Positions 1 through 9,389 are shown, numbered from the stretch's first letter. The stretch: DNA of 23,605 nt from Streptomyces sp. NRRL F-6676 (GCF_000725625.1 NZ_JOHS01000081.1:1-23605), one strand, 5' to 3'. Notes: a model not told the origin generated them from the letters alone. Translations and numbers: made by a program.

Positions 1-51
1 CCGAGAAGATGCCCAACACCAGGCGAGATCACCCAACGTAACGAAGCACTA

Positions 52-281
52 CTAGGGCCTGTCGTTTGGATCAGCCCGCAGACGCGGGGTCTGGCACGCA
101 CATCTGCCGCGTTGTCGTCGGTCGCCGACTCCCCCAAGCTCTCGGCTCCGCTCGAGCAGGGGGCACCCCCACCGCGTCGACTCCCTCCTCCGCCTTGCAG
201 CTGCACGCACCAGACCCCGCTCACCGGCATTGCAACGGCGCCCTCGGCCTTCTGCGACCTGATCCAAACGACAGGCCCTAG
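52..281. mobile_element. MITE-like element with 23-bp perfect terminal inverted repeats
   Basis: Positions 52-74 and 259-281 are exact reverse complements of each other (23 of 23 bases); each outer end is the palindrome CTAG, which could be the target site duplication. The inverted repeat continues imperfectly inside: GCGGGGTCTGG near 84-94 is mirrored by CCAGACCCCGC near 211-221. No transposase reading frame fits within 230 bp, so this looks like a non-autonomous miniature element mobilised in trans. From memory, very similar sequence recurs in many Streptomyces genomes; that was not checked. In one plus-strand frame a reading frame entering from base 2 stops at the TAG of the left CTAG, so an upstream gene end may have been altered by the insertion, but bases 1-51 are too short to identify a gene. 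Confidence 0.75.
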
Positions 282-293
282 GCCCTCCCATCA

Positions 294-316
294 AGGGCGC
301 CCCGCAGGGGCGCCCT
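294..316. terminator. Strong GC hairpin, probable bidirectional terminator
   Basis: AGGGCGCCCC (294-303) and GGGGCGCCCT (307-316) form a perfect 10-bp stem with a GCA loop. It lies between the MITE and the ppk leader and leads directly into the interspersed repeat that starts at 319. There is no T-tract, as is usual for Streptomyces terminators. It could equally be part of the repeat family rather than a dedicated terminator. Confidence 0.5.
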
Positions 317-318
317 CC

Positions 319-424
319 AGGGGCGCGGGGCCGTATCAATGTGCGGCTCCGCCGCGAGGGCGCGACCAGCCCCCACGCCCCCGCACCCGCCGGCGCCCCA
401 ACGCCCCACCCCGAAAGGCGCCCC
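319..424. repeat. Interspersed GC-rich intergenic repeat, variant copy a
   Basis: The copy begins with AGGGGCGCGGGG, contains the core GCGCGACCAGCC (358-369), continues through CCGCACCCGCC and ends with AAGGCGCCCC. The same ordered blocks occur at 4826-4908 and, partly, at 9447-9495 and 13241-13300. Compared with those copies it carries about 27 extra bases (GTATCAATGTGCGGCTCCGC and flanks) between the two core blocks. The start GGGGCGC and end GCGCCCC are inverted, so the unit can fold as a hairpin. From 425 to 687 I see no gene; this is the ppk leader. Confidence 0.6.
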
Positions 425-687
425 GCGAAGGGAGCGCACCCCCGACCCCGGCAGGGGAACCGCCCCCCGCCGGAGGCCCCCCGGTATCCCGCACGTCATG
501 TCGCCGTAACCAGTGATTCAGCCGGCCTTGCGACGCTCGGCCAATGCGACCCGCCGTGCCCGAACCCACGCCGCCCCCCGCGCGGGGGGCACGTACGGGG
601 AGAGAGCGTCCCGCCGACGCCCTCCCACCTCCCGTTTCTCCTGTTTCCGACGCGCCTGTTCCGCTCCGTACGCGGAAGAATGGCTCC

Positions 688-2919
688 ATGAGCCAGCAGA
701 ACGCCCAGGCACCGGTGGCGCACGCACAGCAGCCCTCCGTCGGGTCCCTCGCCGCGCACCGCCCGCACACGGTCGCCGCCACGGGCTCGAATCTGGAACC
801 CGATCTCGATGCCGATCTCGACGTCTACGAGGACTCGGCGGACGGCGACCAGCTGCCCCAGGGCCGCTTCCTGGACCGGGAGCGCAGCTGGCTCGCGTTC
901 AACGAACGGGTGCTCGAACTCGCCGAGGACCCGGCCACGCCCCTGCTGGAGCGGGCCAACTTCCTCGCGATCTTCGCCAGCAACCTGGACGAGTTCTTCA
1001 TGGTCCGGGTCGCGGGCCTCAAGCGCCGCATCGCCACCGGCGTCGCCACCCGCTCCGCCTCCGGCCTCCAGCCCCGCGAGGTGCTGGAGATGATCTGGGC
1101 CCGCTCCCGCGAGCTCATGGCCCGGCACGCCGCCTGCTACCACGAGGACGTCGCCCCGGCCCTGGCCGACGAGGGCATCCACCTGGTGCGCTGGAGCGAG
1201 CTGACGGAGAAGGAGCAGGCGGGCCTGTTCACCCTCTTCCGGCACCGCATCTTCCCCGTGCTCACTCCGCTGGCGGTCGACCCCGCGCACCCGTTCCCGT
1301 ACATCTCCGGGCTCTCCCTCAACCTGGCCGTCGTCGTCCGCAACCCGGTCTCCGGGCACCGGCACTTCGCCCGCGTCAAGGTGCCGCCGCTGCTCTCCCG
1401 CTTCCTGGAGGCCTCCCCGCAGCGGTACGTGCCCGTCGAGGACGTCATCGCCGCGCACCTGGAGGAGCTGTTCCCGGGGATGGAGGTGCTGGAGCACCAC
1501 GCCTTCCGCCTCACCCGCAACGAGGACCTGGAGGTCGAGGAGGACGACACGGAGAACCTCCTCCAGGCGCTGGAGAAGGAGTTGATGCGGCGCCGGTTCG
1601 GGCCGCCGGTGCGGCTGGAGGTCGAGGAGTCGATCGACCGGTACGTACTGGACCTGCTGGTGCGGGAGTTGAAGGTCAGCGAGGCCGAGGTCTACCCGCT
1701 GCCCGGCCCGCTGGACCTCACCGGACTGTTCGGCATCGCGGCCCTGGACCGGTCCGAGCTGAAGTACCCGAAGTTCATCGCCGGCACCCACCGCGACCTT
1801 GCCGAGGTCGAGTCGGCGTCCGCGCCCGACATCTTCGCCGCGGTACGCGAACGGGACGTGCTGCTGCACCACCCCTACGACTCCTTCTCCACCTCCGTGC
1901 AGGCGTTCCTGGAGCAGGCGGCGGCCGACCCGGACGTCCTCGCCATCAAGCAGACGCTGTACCGCACCTCCGGCGACTCCCCCATAGTCGATGCGCTCAT
2001 CGACGCGGCCGAGTCCGGCAAGCAGGTCCTCGTCCTGGTCGAGATCAAGGCGCGCTTCGACGAGCAGGCCAACATCAAGTGGGCCCGCAAGCTGGAGGAG
2101 GCCGGCTGCCACGTGGTGTACGGGCTGGTGGGCCTGAAGACCCACTGCAAGCTCTCCCTCGTCGTACGGCAGGAGGGCGAGACGCTGCGCCGCTACTCGC
2201 ACGTCGGCACCGGCAACTACCACCCCAAGACCGCACGGCTGTACGAGGACCTGGGGCTGCTCACCGCGGACCCGCAGGTCGGCGCGGACCTCTCCGACCT
2301 GTTCAACCGGCTCTCCGGCTACTCCCGCCGCGAGACCTACCGGCGGCTCCTCGTCGCCCCCAAGTCGCTGCGCGACGGGCTGGTCTCGCGCATCGACAAG
2401 GAGGCCCAGCACCACCGGGCCGGGCGCCCCGCCTACGTCCGCATCAAGGTCAACTCGATGGTGGACGAGGCGGTCGTCGACGCGTGCTACCGGGCCTCGC
2501 AGGCCGGCGTACCGGTCGACGTGTGGGTGCGCGGCATCTGCGCGCTGCGCCCGGGGGTGCCGGGGCTGTCGGAGAACATCCGTGTCCGCTCCGTCCTCGG
2601 CCGCTTCCTGGAGCACTCCCGGGTGTTCGCCTTCGGCAACGGGGGCGAGCCGGAGGTGTGGTTCGGCAGCGCCGACATGATGCACCGCAACCTCGACCGC
2701 CGTATCGAGGCGCTGGTCCGGGTCACCGACCCGGGCCACCGGGCGGCCCTGAACCGGCTCCTGGAGACCGGCATGTCCGACACGACGGCCTCCTGGCACC
2801 TCGGCCCCGACGGCGAATGGACCCGCCACGCGACCGACCCGGAGGGCCAGCCCCTGCGAAACGTCCAGGAGACGCTCATAGACGCCCGGAGGCGCCGGCG
2901 TGGCACAGCAACACCCTGA
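688..2919 (+). CDS. ppk: Polyphosphate kinase 1
   Basis: PPK1 reversibly transfers the gamma-phosphate of ATP to inorganic polyphosphate. The 743-aa product is full length for actinobacterial PPK1. The N-terminal domain carries the family hallmark [16 protein letters not shown]. The catalytic domains contain [10 protein letters not shown], where His505 corresponds to the phosphorylated histidine of the E. coli enzyme, and LEHSRVF, with the second conserved histidine, His643. I chose the ATG at 688 (MSQQNAQ) because GGAAG lies about 10 bases upstream; an upstream in-frame ATG at 544 would add 48 low-complexity residues and is disfavoured. The 3' end overlaps the start of the CHAD gene by 20 bp, so the two are probably translated from one message. 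Regulation by PhoP in response to phosphate starvation is known for streptomycete ppk; only a weak candidate box is visible here near 495-527. Confidence 0.96.
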   Translation: MSQQNAQAPVAHAQQPSVGSLAAHRPHTVAATGSNLEPDLDADLDVYEDSADGDQLPQGRFLDRERSWLAFNERVLELAEDPATPLLERANFLAIFASNLDEFFMVRVAGLKRRIATGVATRSASGLQPREVLEMIWARSRELMARHAACYHEDVAPALADEGIHLVRWSELTEKEQAGLFTLFRHRIFPVLTPLAVDPAHPFPYISGLSLNLAVVVRNPVSGHRHFARVKVPPLLSRFLEASPQRYVPVEDVIAAHLEELFPGMEVLEHHAFRLTRNEDLEVEEDDTENLLQALEKELMRRRFGPPVRLEVEESIDRYVLDLLVRELKVSEAEVYPLPGPLDLTGLFGIAALDRSELKYPKFIAGTHRDLAEVESASAPDIFAAVRERDVLLHHPYDSFSTSVQAFLEQAAADPDVLAIKQTLYRTSGDSPIVDALIDAAESGKQVLVLVEIKARFDEQANIKWARKLEEAGCHVVYGLVGLKTHCKLSLVVRQEGETLRRYSHVGTGNYHPKTARLYEDLGLLTADPQVGADLSDLFNRLSGYSRRETYRRLLVAPKSLRDGLVSRIDKEAQHHRAGRPAYVRIKVNSMVDEAVVDACYRASQAGVPVDVWVRGICALRPGVPGLSENIRVRSVLGRFLEHSRVFAFGNGGEPEVWFGSADMMHRNLDRRIEALVRVTDPGHRAALNRLLETGMSDTTASWHLGPDGEWTRHATDPEGQPLRNVQETLIDARRRRRGTATP

Positions 2920-4807
2920 CCCGACGACACCGGGCGTCCCGCCCGACCACCGGCCGGCCGCCGGGCCGGTCCCGGCCGGGGGTGCCGCCCCGGGCACCGT
3001 CGGCGGTCCGGCCCCGACCCGCCCGGGCCCACCGGAGACCCCGGCCGACGCGAGCGTTCCGGCCCCGACCGACGGGGCGGCTCCGGCCAACGCGAGCGTC
3101 CCAGCCCCGGCCGACGGGGCCGTTCCGGCACCGACCGTCGGAGGCGCACCGTCCGGCACGGCCGGAGGGCTGCTCCCGGCCCGCTCGGGAGCCGGCCTCC
3201 GGAGCGTGCCGGGCGGGCAGGCGCCCGGTGACCGCGTGCCCCGTGACCGCACGGCGGGCGAGCGGGCGGGCGAGACGCCGTCGCCGGTGCGCGGCACCGC
3301 GAAGCGGGGCCCCGCCGCCGGCCGGGGCACCACCGCAACGACGACGGACCCCGCGGCTGTCCTCGCCACCGCAACGACGACGGACCCCGCGGCGGCCCTC
3401 GCCACCGCACCGGCAACGGACCCCACGGCGACCTTCGCCACCGGACCGGCAACAGACCCCACGGCGGCCCCCGCCACCGCACAGACGACGGACCCCACGG
3501 CGGCCCTCGCCACCGCACCGGCAACGGACCCCACGGCGACCCTCGCCACCGGACCGTCGGCGAACCCCGCGGCGGCCGTCCTCGCCGCCGGACCGGCGGG
3601 GCGGCCCCCGGCCGGCCGGGCGGCCGGGCCGTCCGCCGCCTCCGGCCTTGGACCCGTCGGCCGTGCCGGGGTGTCCCCGGCCGCGGACGGTGACACGGAC
3701 CGGCGAGCGGCAGCACCCTCCGGGGCACCCGGCGGCGCTGCCGGGCGCGCGTCGCTCGCATCCGGCGCCGGAGCACCGGACGCGGGCCGCGCCCCCGGCG
3801 GGGACGCGCTCGCCGCCTACCTCCAGGCGCAGGCCACCGAGTTCCTCCGCTCGCTGCGGGCCCACCGGGAGAGCGGAGCCGGGGGCGGCGGCGCCCCCGA
3901 GGAGTCCGCGGAGGCGGTCCGCGCGCTCAGGCGTTCCGCACGGCGGATCAGCGGAACGCTGCACACCTTCCGGCCACTGCTGGACGCCGACTGGTCGGAG
4001 ACCATGCGTCCCGAGCTCGCCTGGCTCTCCGGCACCCTCGCCCGCGAGCACGCCTACGCCTCCCGCCTGGAGCACCTGCTGCTCGCCCTGCACCGGCTGT
4101 CCGGCGCGGCGCCGGTCCCGGCCGCCGCCGGGGTGGGGGCACGTACGGCGGGGGCGGACACACCGGCGGGGGCGACGATGCCGGCCGCCCCCGACCGCGC
4201 CGGCCTGACCGTCGGCGCGGCCAAGGCGGGCGCCCTGCTCGACCGCCAGCTCACCCTCGCCCGCACCCGCGCCCACTCCACCGCGCTCCAGGCCCTCGGC
4301 TCCGGCCGCTTCCACGCCGTCGCCGACCGGGTCGCCTTACTGGCCAGCGAAGTGCCGCTGTCCCCCGCCGCGGCCGACGCCGGTCTGCGTCCCCTGGCCA
4401 GCGCCGCCGAGGAGCGGCTCACCGACGCCGTCGCCGCCCTGCCCCTGGTCACCGCCGGCCACCCCTACAACGCGGCGGCCCTGGTCCACGGCCTCGCCCC
4501 GGAGACCGCACCGCAGCCGCAGGACGCCCCCTGGCACCAGGTCCGCCTCCTGCTGCGCCTGCACCGCTACGCCCGCGAGGTCCTGACCGGCGCCCCCGCC
4601 GACGTACGCCTGCGGGCCGCGGGCCAGGCCCTGACCCGCCACCGCGACGCCTCCGAGGCCGCCGCGGCGGCGGCCGCCGCCGCCCGCACCCCCCGCATCG
4701 CCCCCGCCACGGCCTACGCCCTCGGCGTCCTCCACGCCGACCAACGCCACGAGGTGGAAGCCGCCCGCTTCACCTTCCACCAGGCCTGGCAACGCCCGCT
4801 TCCGTAG
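2900..4807 (+). CDS. CHAD domain protein with long low-complexity N-terminal expansion
   Basis: CHAD domains are histidine-rich alpha-helical modules that bind inorganic polyphosphate, which fits the position directly after ppk. The 635-aa product starts at GTG 2900, preceded by GGAGG with 7-base spacing and lying inside the end of ppk. The CHAD region begins near residue 303 ([16 protein letters not shown]) and runs to the C-terminus; visible marks are [18 protein letters not shown] near residue 340, a later [10 protein letters not shown] helix and the closing [18 protein letters not shown]. Residues about 12-300 are almost only Ala, Pro, Thr, Gly and Asp and include a 12-residue tandem repeat (see the repeat entry). 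No signal peptide or membrane segment is visible. The insertion looks like a lineage-specific expansion between a normal short N-terminus and the CHAD domain. The CHAD assignment is confident; the role of the linker is unknown. Confidence 0.88.
   Translation: MAQQHPDPTTPGVPPDHRPAAGPVPAGGAAPGTVGGPAPTRPGPPETPADASVPAPTDGAAPANASVPAPADGAVPAPTVGGAPSGTAGGLLPARSGAGLRSVPGGQAPGDRVPRDRTAGERAGETPSPVRGTAKRGPAAGRGTTATTTDPAAVLATATTTDPAAALATAPATDPTATFATGPATDPTAAPATAQTTDPTAALATAPATDPTATLATGPSANPAAAVLAAGPAGRPPAGRAAGPSAASGLGPVGRAGVSPAADGDTDRRAAAPSGAPGGAAGRASLASGAGAPDAGRAPGGDALAAYLQAQATEFLRSLRAHRESGAGGGGAPEESAEAVRALRRSARRISGTLHTFRPLLDADWSETMRPELAWLSGTLAREHAYASRLEHLLLALHRLSGAAPVPAAAGVGARTAGADTPAGATMPAAPDRAGLTVGAAKAGALLDRQLTLARTRAHSTALQALGSGRFHAVADRVALLASEVPLSPAAADAGLRPLASAAEERLTDAVAALPLVTAGHPYNAAALVHGLAPETAPQPQDAPWHQVRLLLRLHRYAREVLTGAPADVRLRAAGQALTRHRDASEAAAAAAAAARTPRIAPATAYALGVLHADQRHEVEAARFTFHQAWQRPLP
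3330..3580 (+). repeat. 36-bp coding tandem repeat (about seven 12-residue units) in the CHAD protein
   Basis: About seven degenerate units of 36 bp encode the pattern A-T-[AG]-x-x-[TA]-[DN]-P-[AT]-A-x-x, for example [12 protein letters not shown] followed by [12 protein letters not shown]. The period is exactly in frame, so copy number could change without breaking the gene. Differences between units are scattered, which suggests an older expansion with continued slippage or conversion. Confidence 0.8.
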
Positions 4808-4815
4808 CGGGGGGG

Positions 4816-4908
4816 GCGCCCCGTAAGGGGCGCGGGGAACGGCGCGACCAGCCACGTCAGCCCCGCACCCGCCATACCCACCCGAATCCCCCGCCCGGAA
4901 GGCGCCCC
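4816..4908. repeat. Interspersed GC-rich intergenic repeat, copy b, with hairpin
   Basis: GCGCCCC (4816-4822), a GTAA loop and GGGGCGC (4827-4833) form a terminator-like hairpin just after the CHAD stop codon. The unit then reads GCGCGGGGAACGGCGCGACC, AGCCACG, CCGCACCCGCC and ends in GGAAGGCGCCCC. This is the most complete match to copy a at 319-424. The copy sits at the 3' end of the ppk-CHAD unit and may serve as its transcription terminator. Confidence 0.65.
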
Positions 4909-4946
4909 ACGGGGCTGGGGATCCATCCCCCGCCCCGCCCGCAGGG

Positions 4947-4990
4947 GTTCACCCCCCGTTCACCCTCACCCATCGCCCCCTTCACCTGTT
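4947..4990 (+). promoter_or_regulatory. PHO box: four 11-bp direct repeat units upstream of pstS
   Basis: Four consecutive 11-bp units can be read: GTTCACCCCCC (4947-4957), GTTCACCCTCA (4958-4968), CCCATCGCCCC (4969-4979, weak) and CTTCACCTGTT (4980-4990). This matches the known streptomycete PhoP operator architecture, in which 11-nt direct repeats start with a GTTCA-like core. A possible -10 element TAATTT follows at 4995-5000. The site lies about 145 bp upstream of the pstS start, so phosphate-starvation activation by PhoP is the expected control. Confidence 0.85.
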
Positions 4991-5132
4991 CTGCCTAATT
5001 TCGGCCTTACCCGGTGCGAAGCGCCACGCGAAGACGGCCCCCGCACCGACGATCACAAGCCGGCCCCACCTGGCCCGGACCATGACGTCGCACGCCGCCC
5101 CCAACGGCGGCTCCTGGAAGGAACTCCCGAAA

Positions 5133-6263
5133 GTGAAGCTTCAGCGCAAGAACCGGCTGCGCGCCCTCTCCCTCGGTGCTGTCGCCGTCTCCGGCGCCCT
5201 GGCCCTGACGGCGTGCGGCTCCGACGACACGGGCTCGAACGGCACCGGCGACGCCTCGACCGCGGCCAACGCGAGCAGCATCAAGTGCGACGACGCCAAG
5301 GGCCAGCTCCAGGCATCCGGCTCCTCCGCGCAGAAGAACGCGATCGACGCCTGGGTCAAGCAGTACATCCAGGCCTGCAAGGGCGTCCAGATCAACTACA
5401 ACCCGAGCGGTTCGGGCGCCGGCATCACCGCCTTCCTCGGCGGCCAGACCGCGTTCGCCGGCTCGGACTCCGCGCTGAAGCCGGAGGAGGTCACCCAGTC
5501 CAAGAAGGTGTGCTCCGGCGGCCAGGCCGTGGACCTCCCGATGGTCGGCGGCCCGATCGCGGTCGGTTACAACGTGCCCGGTGTCGACAACCTCGTCCTG
5601 GACGCCCCCACCCTCGCCAAGATCTTCGACAGCAAGATCACCAAGTGGGACGACGAGGCGATCAAGAAGCTCAACCCCGACGCGAAGCTCCCCTCGACGA
5701 AGATCCAGGCGTTCCACCGCTCGGACGAGTCCGGCACCACGGACAACTTCACCAAGTACCTGATCGCCGCCGCGCCCGACAACTGGAAGTACGAGGGTGG
5801 CAAGGCCTGGCAGGCCAAGGGCGGCCAGTCCGCGCAGGGCTCCTCCGGCCTGGCCCAGCAGGTCAAGCAGACCGAGGGCGCCATCTCCTACTTCGAGCTC
5901 TCCTACGCCGGTGACGGGATCAACACCGTCAGCCTGAAGACGGGTGCCGCCGACCCGGTCCCGGCCTCCGTCGAGAACGCCACCAAGGCCATCGGCGCCG
6001 CCAAGATCACCGGCACCGGCAGCGACCTGGCGCTGGAGATGAACTACAAGCCGACCGAGGCCGGCGCCTACCCGCTCACCCTGGTGACGTACGAGATCGT
6101 CTGCGACAAGGGCAACAAGTCGGACACCCTCCCCGCCACCAAGTCCTTCCTCAACTACATCGCGTCCGAGGACGGCCAGAAGCTGCTGGCCGACGCCAAG
6201 TACGCGCCGATCCCCGACGAGATCATCACCAAGGTCCGCGCGACCATCTCGAGCCTGAGCTGA
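5133..6263 (+). CDS. pstS: Phosphate-binding lipoprotein PstS of the high-affinity phosphate ABC transporter
   Basis: PstS captures phosphate outside the membrane and delivers it to PstCA. I chose GTG 5133 because GGAAGGAA lies 9-10 bases upstream and the product then starts with a proper lipoprotein signal peptide (VKLQRKNRLRAL, a hydrophobic stretch, then LTAC with Cys28 as the lipidation site). An ATG at 5082 would add 17 residues in front of that signal and has no good ribosome binding site. The mature part shows typical PstS phosphate-binding loops: GSGAGITAFLGGQTAFAGSD, then HRSDESGTTDNFTKYL and GSSGLAQQVKQTEGAISY. The length of 376 aa is normal. It is the first gene of the pst operon, preceded by a PHO box array. 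Confidence 0.95.
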   Translation: MKLQRKNRLRALSLGAVAVSGALALTACGSDDTGSNGTGDASTAANASSIKCDDAKGQLQASGSSAQKNAIDAWVKQYIQACKGVQINYNPSGSGAGITAFLGGQTAFAGSDSALKPEEVTQSKKVCSGGQAVDLPMVGGPIAVGYNVPGVDNLVLDAPTLAKIFDSKITKWDDEAIKKLNPDAKLPSTKIQAFHRSDESGTTDNFTKYLIAAAPDNWKYEGGKAWQAKGGQSAQGSSGLAQQVKQTEGAISYFELSYAGDGINTVSLKTGAADPVPASVENATKAIGAAKITGTGSDLALEMNYKPTEAGAYPLTLVTYEIVCDKGNKSDTLPATKSFLNYIASEDGQKLLADAKYAPIPDEIITKVRATISSLS

Positions 6264-6381
6264 CCCCAGCCGACCTGAGCGTGCGGTCCACCCCCCGGGT
6301 CACCAGGGGGCGGACCGCACCGTCCGGTGCACCGCCGCCCGGAACCGCCGTCCGCGACGGTTCCGCAGACCGGAGATCCTC

Positions 6382-7440
6382 ATGGACACCACCACACAGA
6401 ACACCGAACAGCCCGAGCAGCCGGGCAACACCGCGCAGCCCGGGAACTCCGAGAAGCCCCCACCGACCTCCCCCCCGGCCCCCGCGACCGCCGAGGAGAA
6501 GCGCGCGAGCCGCGGGGCCACCCGCCCCGGCGACCGTGTCTTCCTCGGTCTGTCCCGCGGTTCCGGCATCTTCCTGCTGGTGATCATGGCCGCGATAGCG
6601 GCCTTCCTCGCCTACCGCGCGTCCATAGCCATCAGCAAGGACGAGGGCAACTTCCTCACCACCCTCGAGTGGAACACCAACGTCGACCCGCCGGTCTTCG
6701 GCATCGCGGTCCTGGCCTTCGGCACGGTGATCTCGTCGATCATCGCGATGGCCCTCGCGGTCCCGGTCGCGGTCGGCATCGCGCTGTTCATCACGCACTA
6801 CTCCCCGCGCAAGATCGGCGGGGCCCTCGCCTACGTCATCGACCTGCTGGCCGCCGTGCCGTCCATCGTCTACGGCCTGTGGGGCGCCCTCGTCCTGGTG
6901 CCGCACCTGGAGGGCCTGTTCGGCTGGCTGGACAAGTACTTCGGCTGGACGGGGATCTTCGAGTGGCAGCAGGGCGCCCCGCGCTCGCTGCTCACCGTCG
7001 GCATCCTGCTGGCCATCATGATCCTGCCGATCATCACCAACGTCAGCCGTGAGGTCTTCCGGCAGGTCCCGCGGATGCACGAGGAGGCGGCCCTCGCCCT
7101 CGGCGCCACCCGCTGGGAGGTCATCCGCATGTCGGTGCTGCCCTTCGGCCGCTCCGGCGTGATCTCCGCCTCGATGCTCGGCCTCGGCCGCGCGCTCGGC
7201 GAGACGATGGCCGTCGCCACGGTCCTCTCCCCGACCTTCAAGATCAACGCCAGCCTGCTCGACCCGGGCGGCGGCACCTTCGCGCAGAACATCGCGAGCA
7301 AGTTCGGCGAGGCCACCGACACCGGCCGGGACGCCCTGATCGCCTCCGGCCTGGTCCTCTTCGTCATCACCCTGCTGGTCAACGGCGCGGCCCGCATGAT
7401 CATCGCCCGCCGCAAGGAGTACTCGGGGGCCAACGCATGA
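6382..7440 (+). CDS. pstC: Phosphate ABC transporter permease PstC
   Basis: This is one of the two integral membrane subunits of the Pst transporter, 352 aa. The first ~50 residues are hydrophilic and rich in Pro, Gln and Glu. They are followed by a transmembrane helix (SGIFLLVIMAAIAAFLAY) and the binding-protein-dependent permease core, including FGTVISSIIAMALAVPVAVG and the coupling-loop region EEAALALGATRWEVIRMSVLP that contacts the ATPase. The ATG at 6382 has GGAG about 8 bases upstream. The gene overlaps pstA by 4 bp (ATGA), indicating translational coupling. The 118-bp gap after pstS allows differential pstS expression, as commonly seen for binding proteins. Confidence 0.94.
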   Translation: MDTTTQNTEQPEQPGNTAQPGNSEKPPPTSPPAPATAEEKRASRGATRPGDRVFLGLSRGSGIFLLVIMAAIAAFLAYRASIAISKDEGNFLTTLEWNTNVDPPVFGIAVLAFGTVISSIIAMALAVPVAVGIALFITHYSPRKIGGALAYVIDLLAAVPSIVYGLWGALVLVPHLEGLFGWLDKYFGWTGIFEWQQGAPRSLLTVGILLAIMILPIITNVSREVFRQVPRMHEEAALALGATRWEVIRMSVLPFGRSGVISASMLGLGRALGETMAVATVLSPTFKINASLLDPGGGTFAQNIASKFGEATDTGRDALIASGLVLFVITLLVNGAARMIIARRKEYSGANA

Positions 7441-8495
7441 GCACCGCACCTGTCACCGCCGCCACCGCGCCGAGCTCGCTGCGCGGCGCCCGGCTGCCGA
7501 AGTGGTCCCCGTGGGCCATCGCCGCCGGCTCGGTCGTCGTGGCCGTCGTCCTCGGCCTCGTCGCGGGCATGGACAACTCCGCGCAGCTCGGCCTGATCGC
7601 GGCCATCCTGTTCGTCCTCGGCACGTACGGCATCGCCGCCCGCGTCGAGGGCCGCCGGCAGGCCAAGGACCGCGTCGCCACCAGCCTCGTCTGGGTCTGC
7701 TTCCTGCTCGCCGTGATCCCGCTGGCCTCGCTGCTGTGGGAGACGGTCCGGCAGGGCGTGAAGGTCCTCGACTTCTACTTCCTGTCCCACTCCATGGGCG
7801 TGGTCGCCGACACCGAGACCGGCGGCGGCATCTACCACGCCATCCTCGGCACCCTGGAGCAGGTCGGCCTCGCCACCGTCGTCGCCGTGCCGGTGGGCGT
7901 GCTCACCGCCGTCTACCTGGTGGAGTACGGGCGCGGCAAGCTCGCCCAGGCCGTCACCTTCTTCGTCGACGTCATGACCGGCATCCCGTCGATCGTCGCC
8001 GGCCTGTTCGTCCTCAGCTTCTGGATCCTCATCCTCGACATGGGTTACTCCGGCTTCGCCGGCTCGCTCGCCCTGGCCATCCTGATGATGCCGATCGTGG
8101 TCCGCTCCACGGAGGAGATGCTCAAGCTCGTCCCGAACGAGCTGCGCGAGGCCTCCCTCGCGCTGGGCGTGCCGAAGTGGCGCACCATCCTCAAGGTGGT
8201 CCTGCCGACGTCGATCGGCGGCATCACCACGGGCATCATGCTCGCGATCGCCCGCATCACCGGGGAGACCGCCCCGATGCTGCTGCTGGTGTGGGGAACG
8301 AACTTCATCAACTCCAACCCGTTCAAGGACCCGCAGGCGTCGCTGCCGCTGTACATCTACCAGCAGTACGCCAACAGCTCGGGTTACGGCGCGGCCTACG
8401 ACCGTGCCTGGGCGGCGGCCCTCACCCTCATCGCGATCGTGATGATTCTCAACCTGGTGGCCCGCGGCATCGCCCGCTGGAAGTCCCCCCGCTGA
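7437..8495 (+). CDS. pstA: Phosphate ABC transporter permease PstA
   Basis: This is the second membrane subunit of the Pst transporter, 352 aa. Several transmembrane helices are visible, with an N-terminal pair near residues 25-70 ([19 protein letters not shown] and LIAAILFVLGTYGIAA). The permease coupling motif LREASLALGVPKWRTILKVV comes late, followed by TGETAPMLLLVWGTNF, a typical PstA segment. The start overlaps the pstC stop by 4 bp. pstB follows after 39 bp with its own ribosome binding site region. Length and context match the family. Confidence 0.94.
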   Translation: MSTAPVTAATAPSSLRGARLPKWSPWAIAAGSVVVAVVLGLVAGMDNSAQLGLIAAILFVLGTYGIAARVEGRRQAKDRVATSLVWVCFLLAVIPLASLLWETVRQGVKVLDFYFLSHSMGVVADTETGGGIYHAILGTLEQVGLATVVAVPVGVLTAVYLVEYGRGKLAQAVTFFVDVMTGIPSIVAGLFVLSFWILILDMGYSGFAGSLALAILMMPIVVRSTEEMLKLVPNELREASLALGVPKWRTILKVVLPTSIGGITTGIMLAIARITGETAPMLLLVWGTNFINSNPFKDPQASLPLYIYQQYANSSGYGAAYDRAWAAALTLIAIVMILNLVARGIARWKSPR

Positions 8496-8534
8496 CTGAC
8501 CGCCCACACGAGACCGGAAGCGAAGTACGAAATC

Positions 8535-9311
8535 ATGGCCAAGCGAATCGATGTGAGCGGGCTCACCGCCTTCTACGGCTCCCACAAGGCGATCGACGAC
8601 ATCTCGATGACCGTCGAACCGCGCTCGGTGACGGCGTTCATCGGCCCCTCGGGCTGCGGGAAGTCCACGTTCCTGCGCACGCTGAACCGGATGCACGAGG
8701 TCACGCCCGGCGGCCGGGTCGAGGGCAAGGTGCTGCTGGACGGCGAGGACCTGTACGGCACGGGGATCGACCCGGTGTCGGTACGGCGGGACGTCGGCAT
8801 GGTGTTCCAGCGCCCGAACCCCTTCCCCACGATGTCGATCTTCGACAACGTGGCGGCGGGCCTGCGGCTGAACGGCAGCTACAAGAAGTCCGAGCTCGGC
8901 GACGTCGTCGAGAAGTCCCTCAAGGGCGCCAACCTCTGGAACGAGGTCAAGGACCGCCTGAACAAGCCGGGCTCCGGCCTCTCCGGCGGCCAGCAGCAGC
9001 GGCTGTGCATCGCCCGCGCGATAGCGGTGGAGCCGGACGTGCTCCTGATGGACGAGCCCTGCTCGGCCCTCGACCCCATCTCCACCCTCGCGATCGAGGA
9101 CCTGATCAGCGAGCTGAAGGAACGCTTCACGATCGTCATCGTGACGCACAACATGCAGCAGGCGGCCCGTGTCTCGGACCGCACGGCGTTCTTCAACCTC
9201 GCGGCGGTGGGCCAGCCCGGCAAGCTCATCGAGATCGACGAGACCGAGCGGATCTTCTCCAACCCGTCGGTCCAGGCGACGGAGGACTACATCTCCGGCC
9301 GCTTCGGCTGA
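8535..9311 (+). CDS. pstB: Phosphate ABC transporter ATP-binding protein PstB
   Basis: PstB is the ATPase that powers phosphate import; the product is 258 aa, the usual length. Walker A is GPSGCGKST (residues 37-45), the ABC signature is LSGGQQQRL (149-157), Walker B is VLLMDEP (169-175), and the switch histidine is in VTHNMQQ (His205). The PstB-typical segment [20 protein letters not shown] is intact. It is the last gene of the operon and is followed by a strong terminator at 9357-9389. Confidence 0.96.
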   Translation: MAKRIDVSGLTAFYGSHKAIDDISMTVEPRSVTAFIGPSGCGKSTFLRTLNRMHEVTPGGRVEGKVLLDGEDLYGTGIDPVSVRRDVGMVFQRPNPFPTMSIFDNVAAGLRLNGSYKKSELGDVVEKSLKGANLWNEVKDRLNKPGSGLSGGQQQRLCIARAIAVEPDVLLMDEPCSALDPISTLAIEDLISELKERFTIVIVTHNMQQAARVSDRTAFFNLAAVGQPGKLIEIDETERIFSNPSVQATEDYISGRFG

Positions 9312-9356
9312 CCCGCGAACCGCTCGCGGTGCTGCATGGCGGTGCCACCGCGAGCC

Positions 9357-9389
9357 AAGGGCCCGCCCCCCTCGGGGGACGGGCCCTTT
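9357..9389. terminator. Terminator after the pst operon
   Basis: AAGGGCCCG (9357-9365) pairs with CGGGCCCTT (9380-9388), with five further C-G pairs inside after one mismatch, and a short T run follows. A second, looser inverted repeat (GCTCGCGGT at 9322-9330 with ACCGCGAGC at 9347-9355) lies between it and the pstB stop. The gene to the right is convergent, so the hairpin may serve both strands. Confidence 0.85.

Noticed and set aside
496..3696. Very long open frame on the minus strand across ppk (over 1000 codons)
   Set aside because: Antisense shadow of ppk and the CHAD gene caused by high GC3; no family motifs, while the plus strand encodes a canonical PPK1.
513..4208. Long plus-strand frame overlapping ppk and CHAD in another frame
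   Set aside because: Arg/Pro/Ala-rich translation typical of out-of-frame reading in high-GC DNA.
5082..5132. ATG 5082 as the pstS start
   Set aside because: It would put 17 residues before the signal peptide and lacks a ribosome binding site; GTG 5133 has a strong one.
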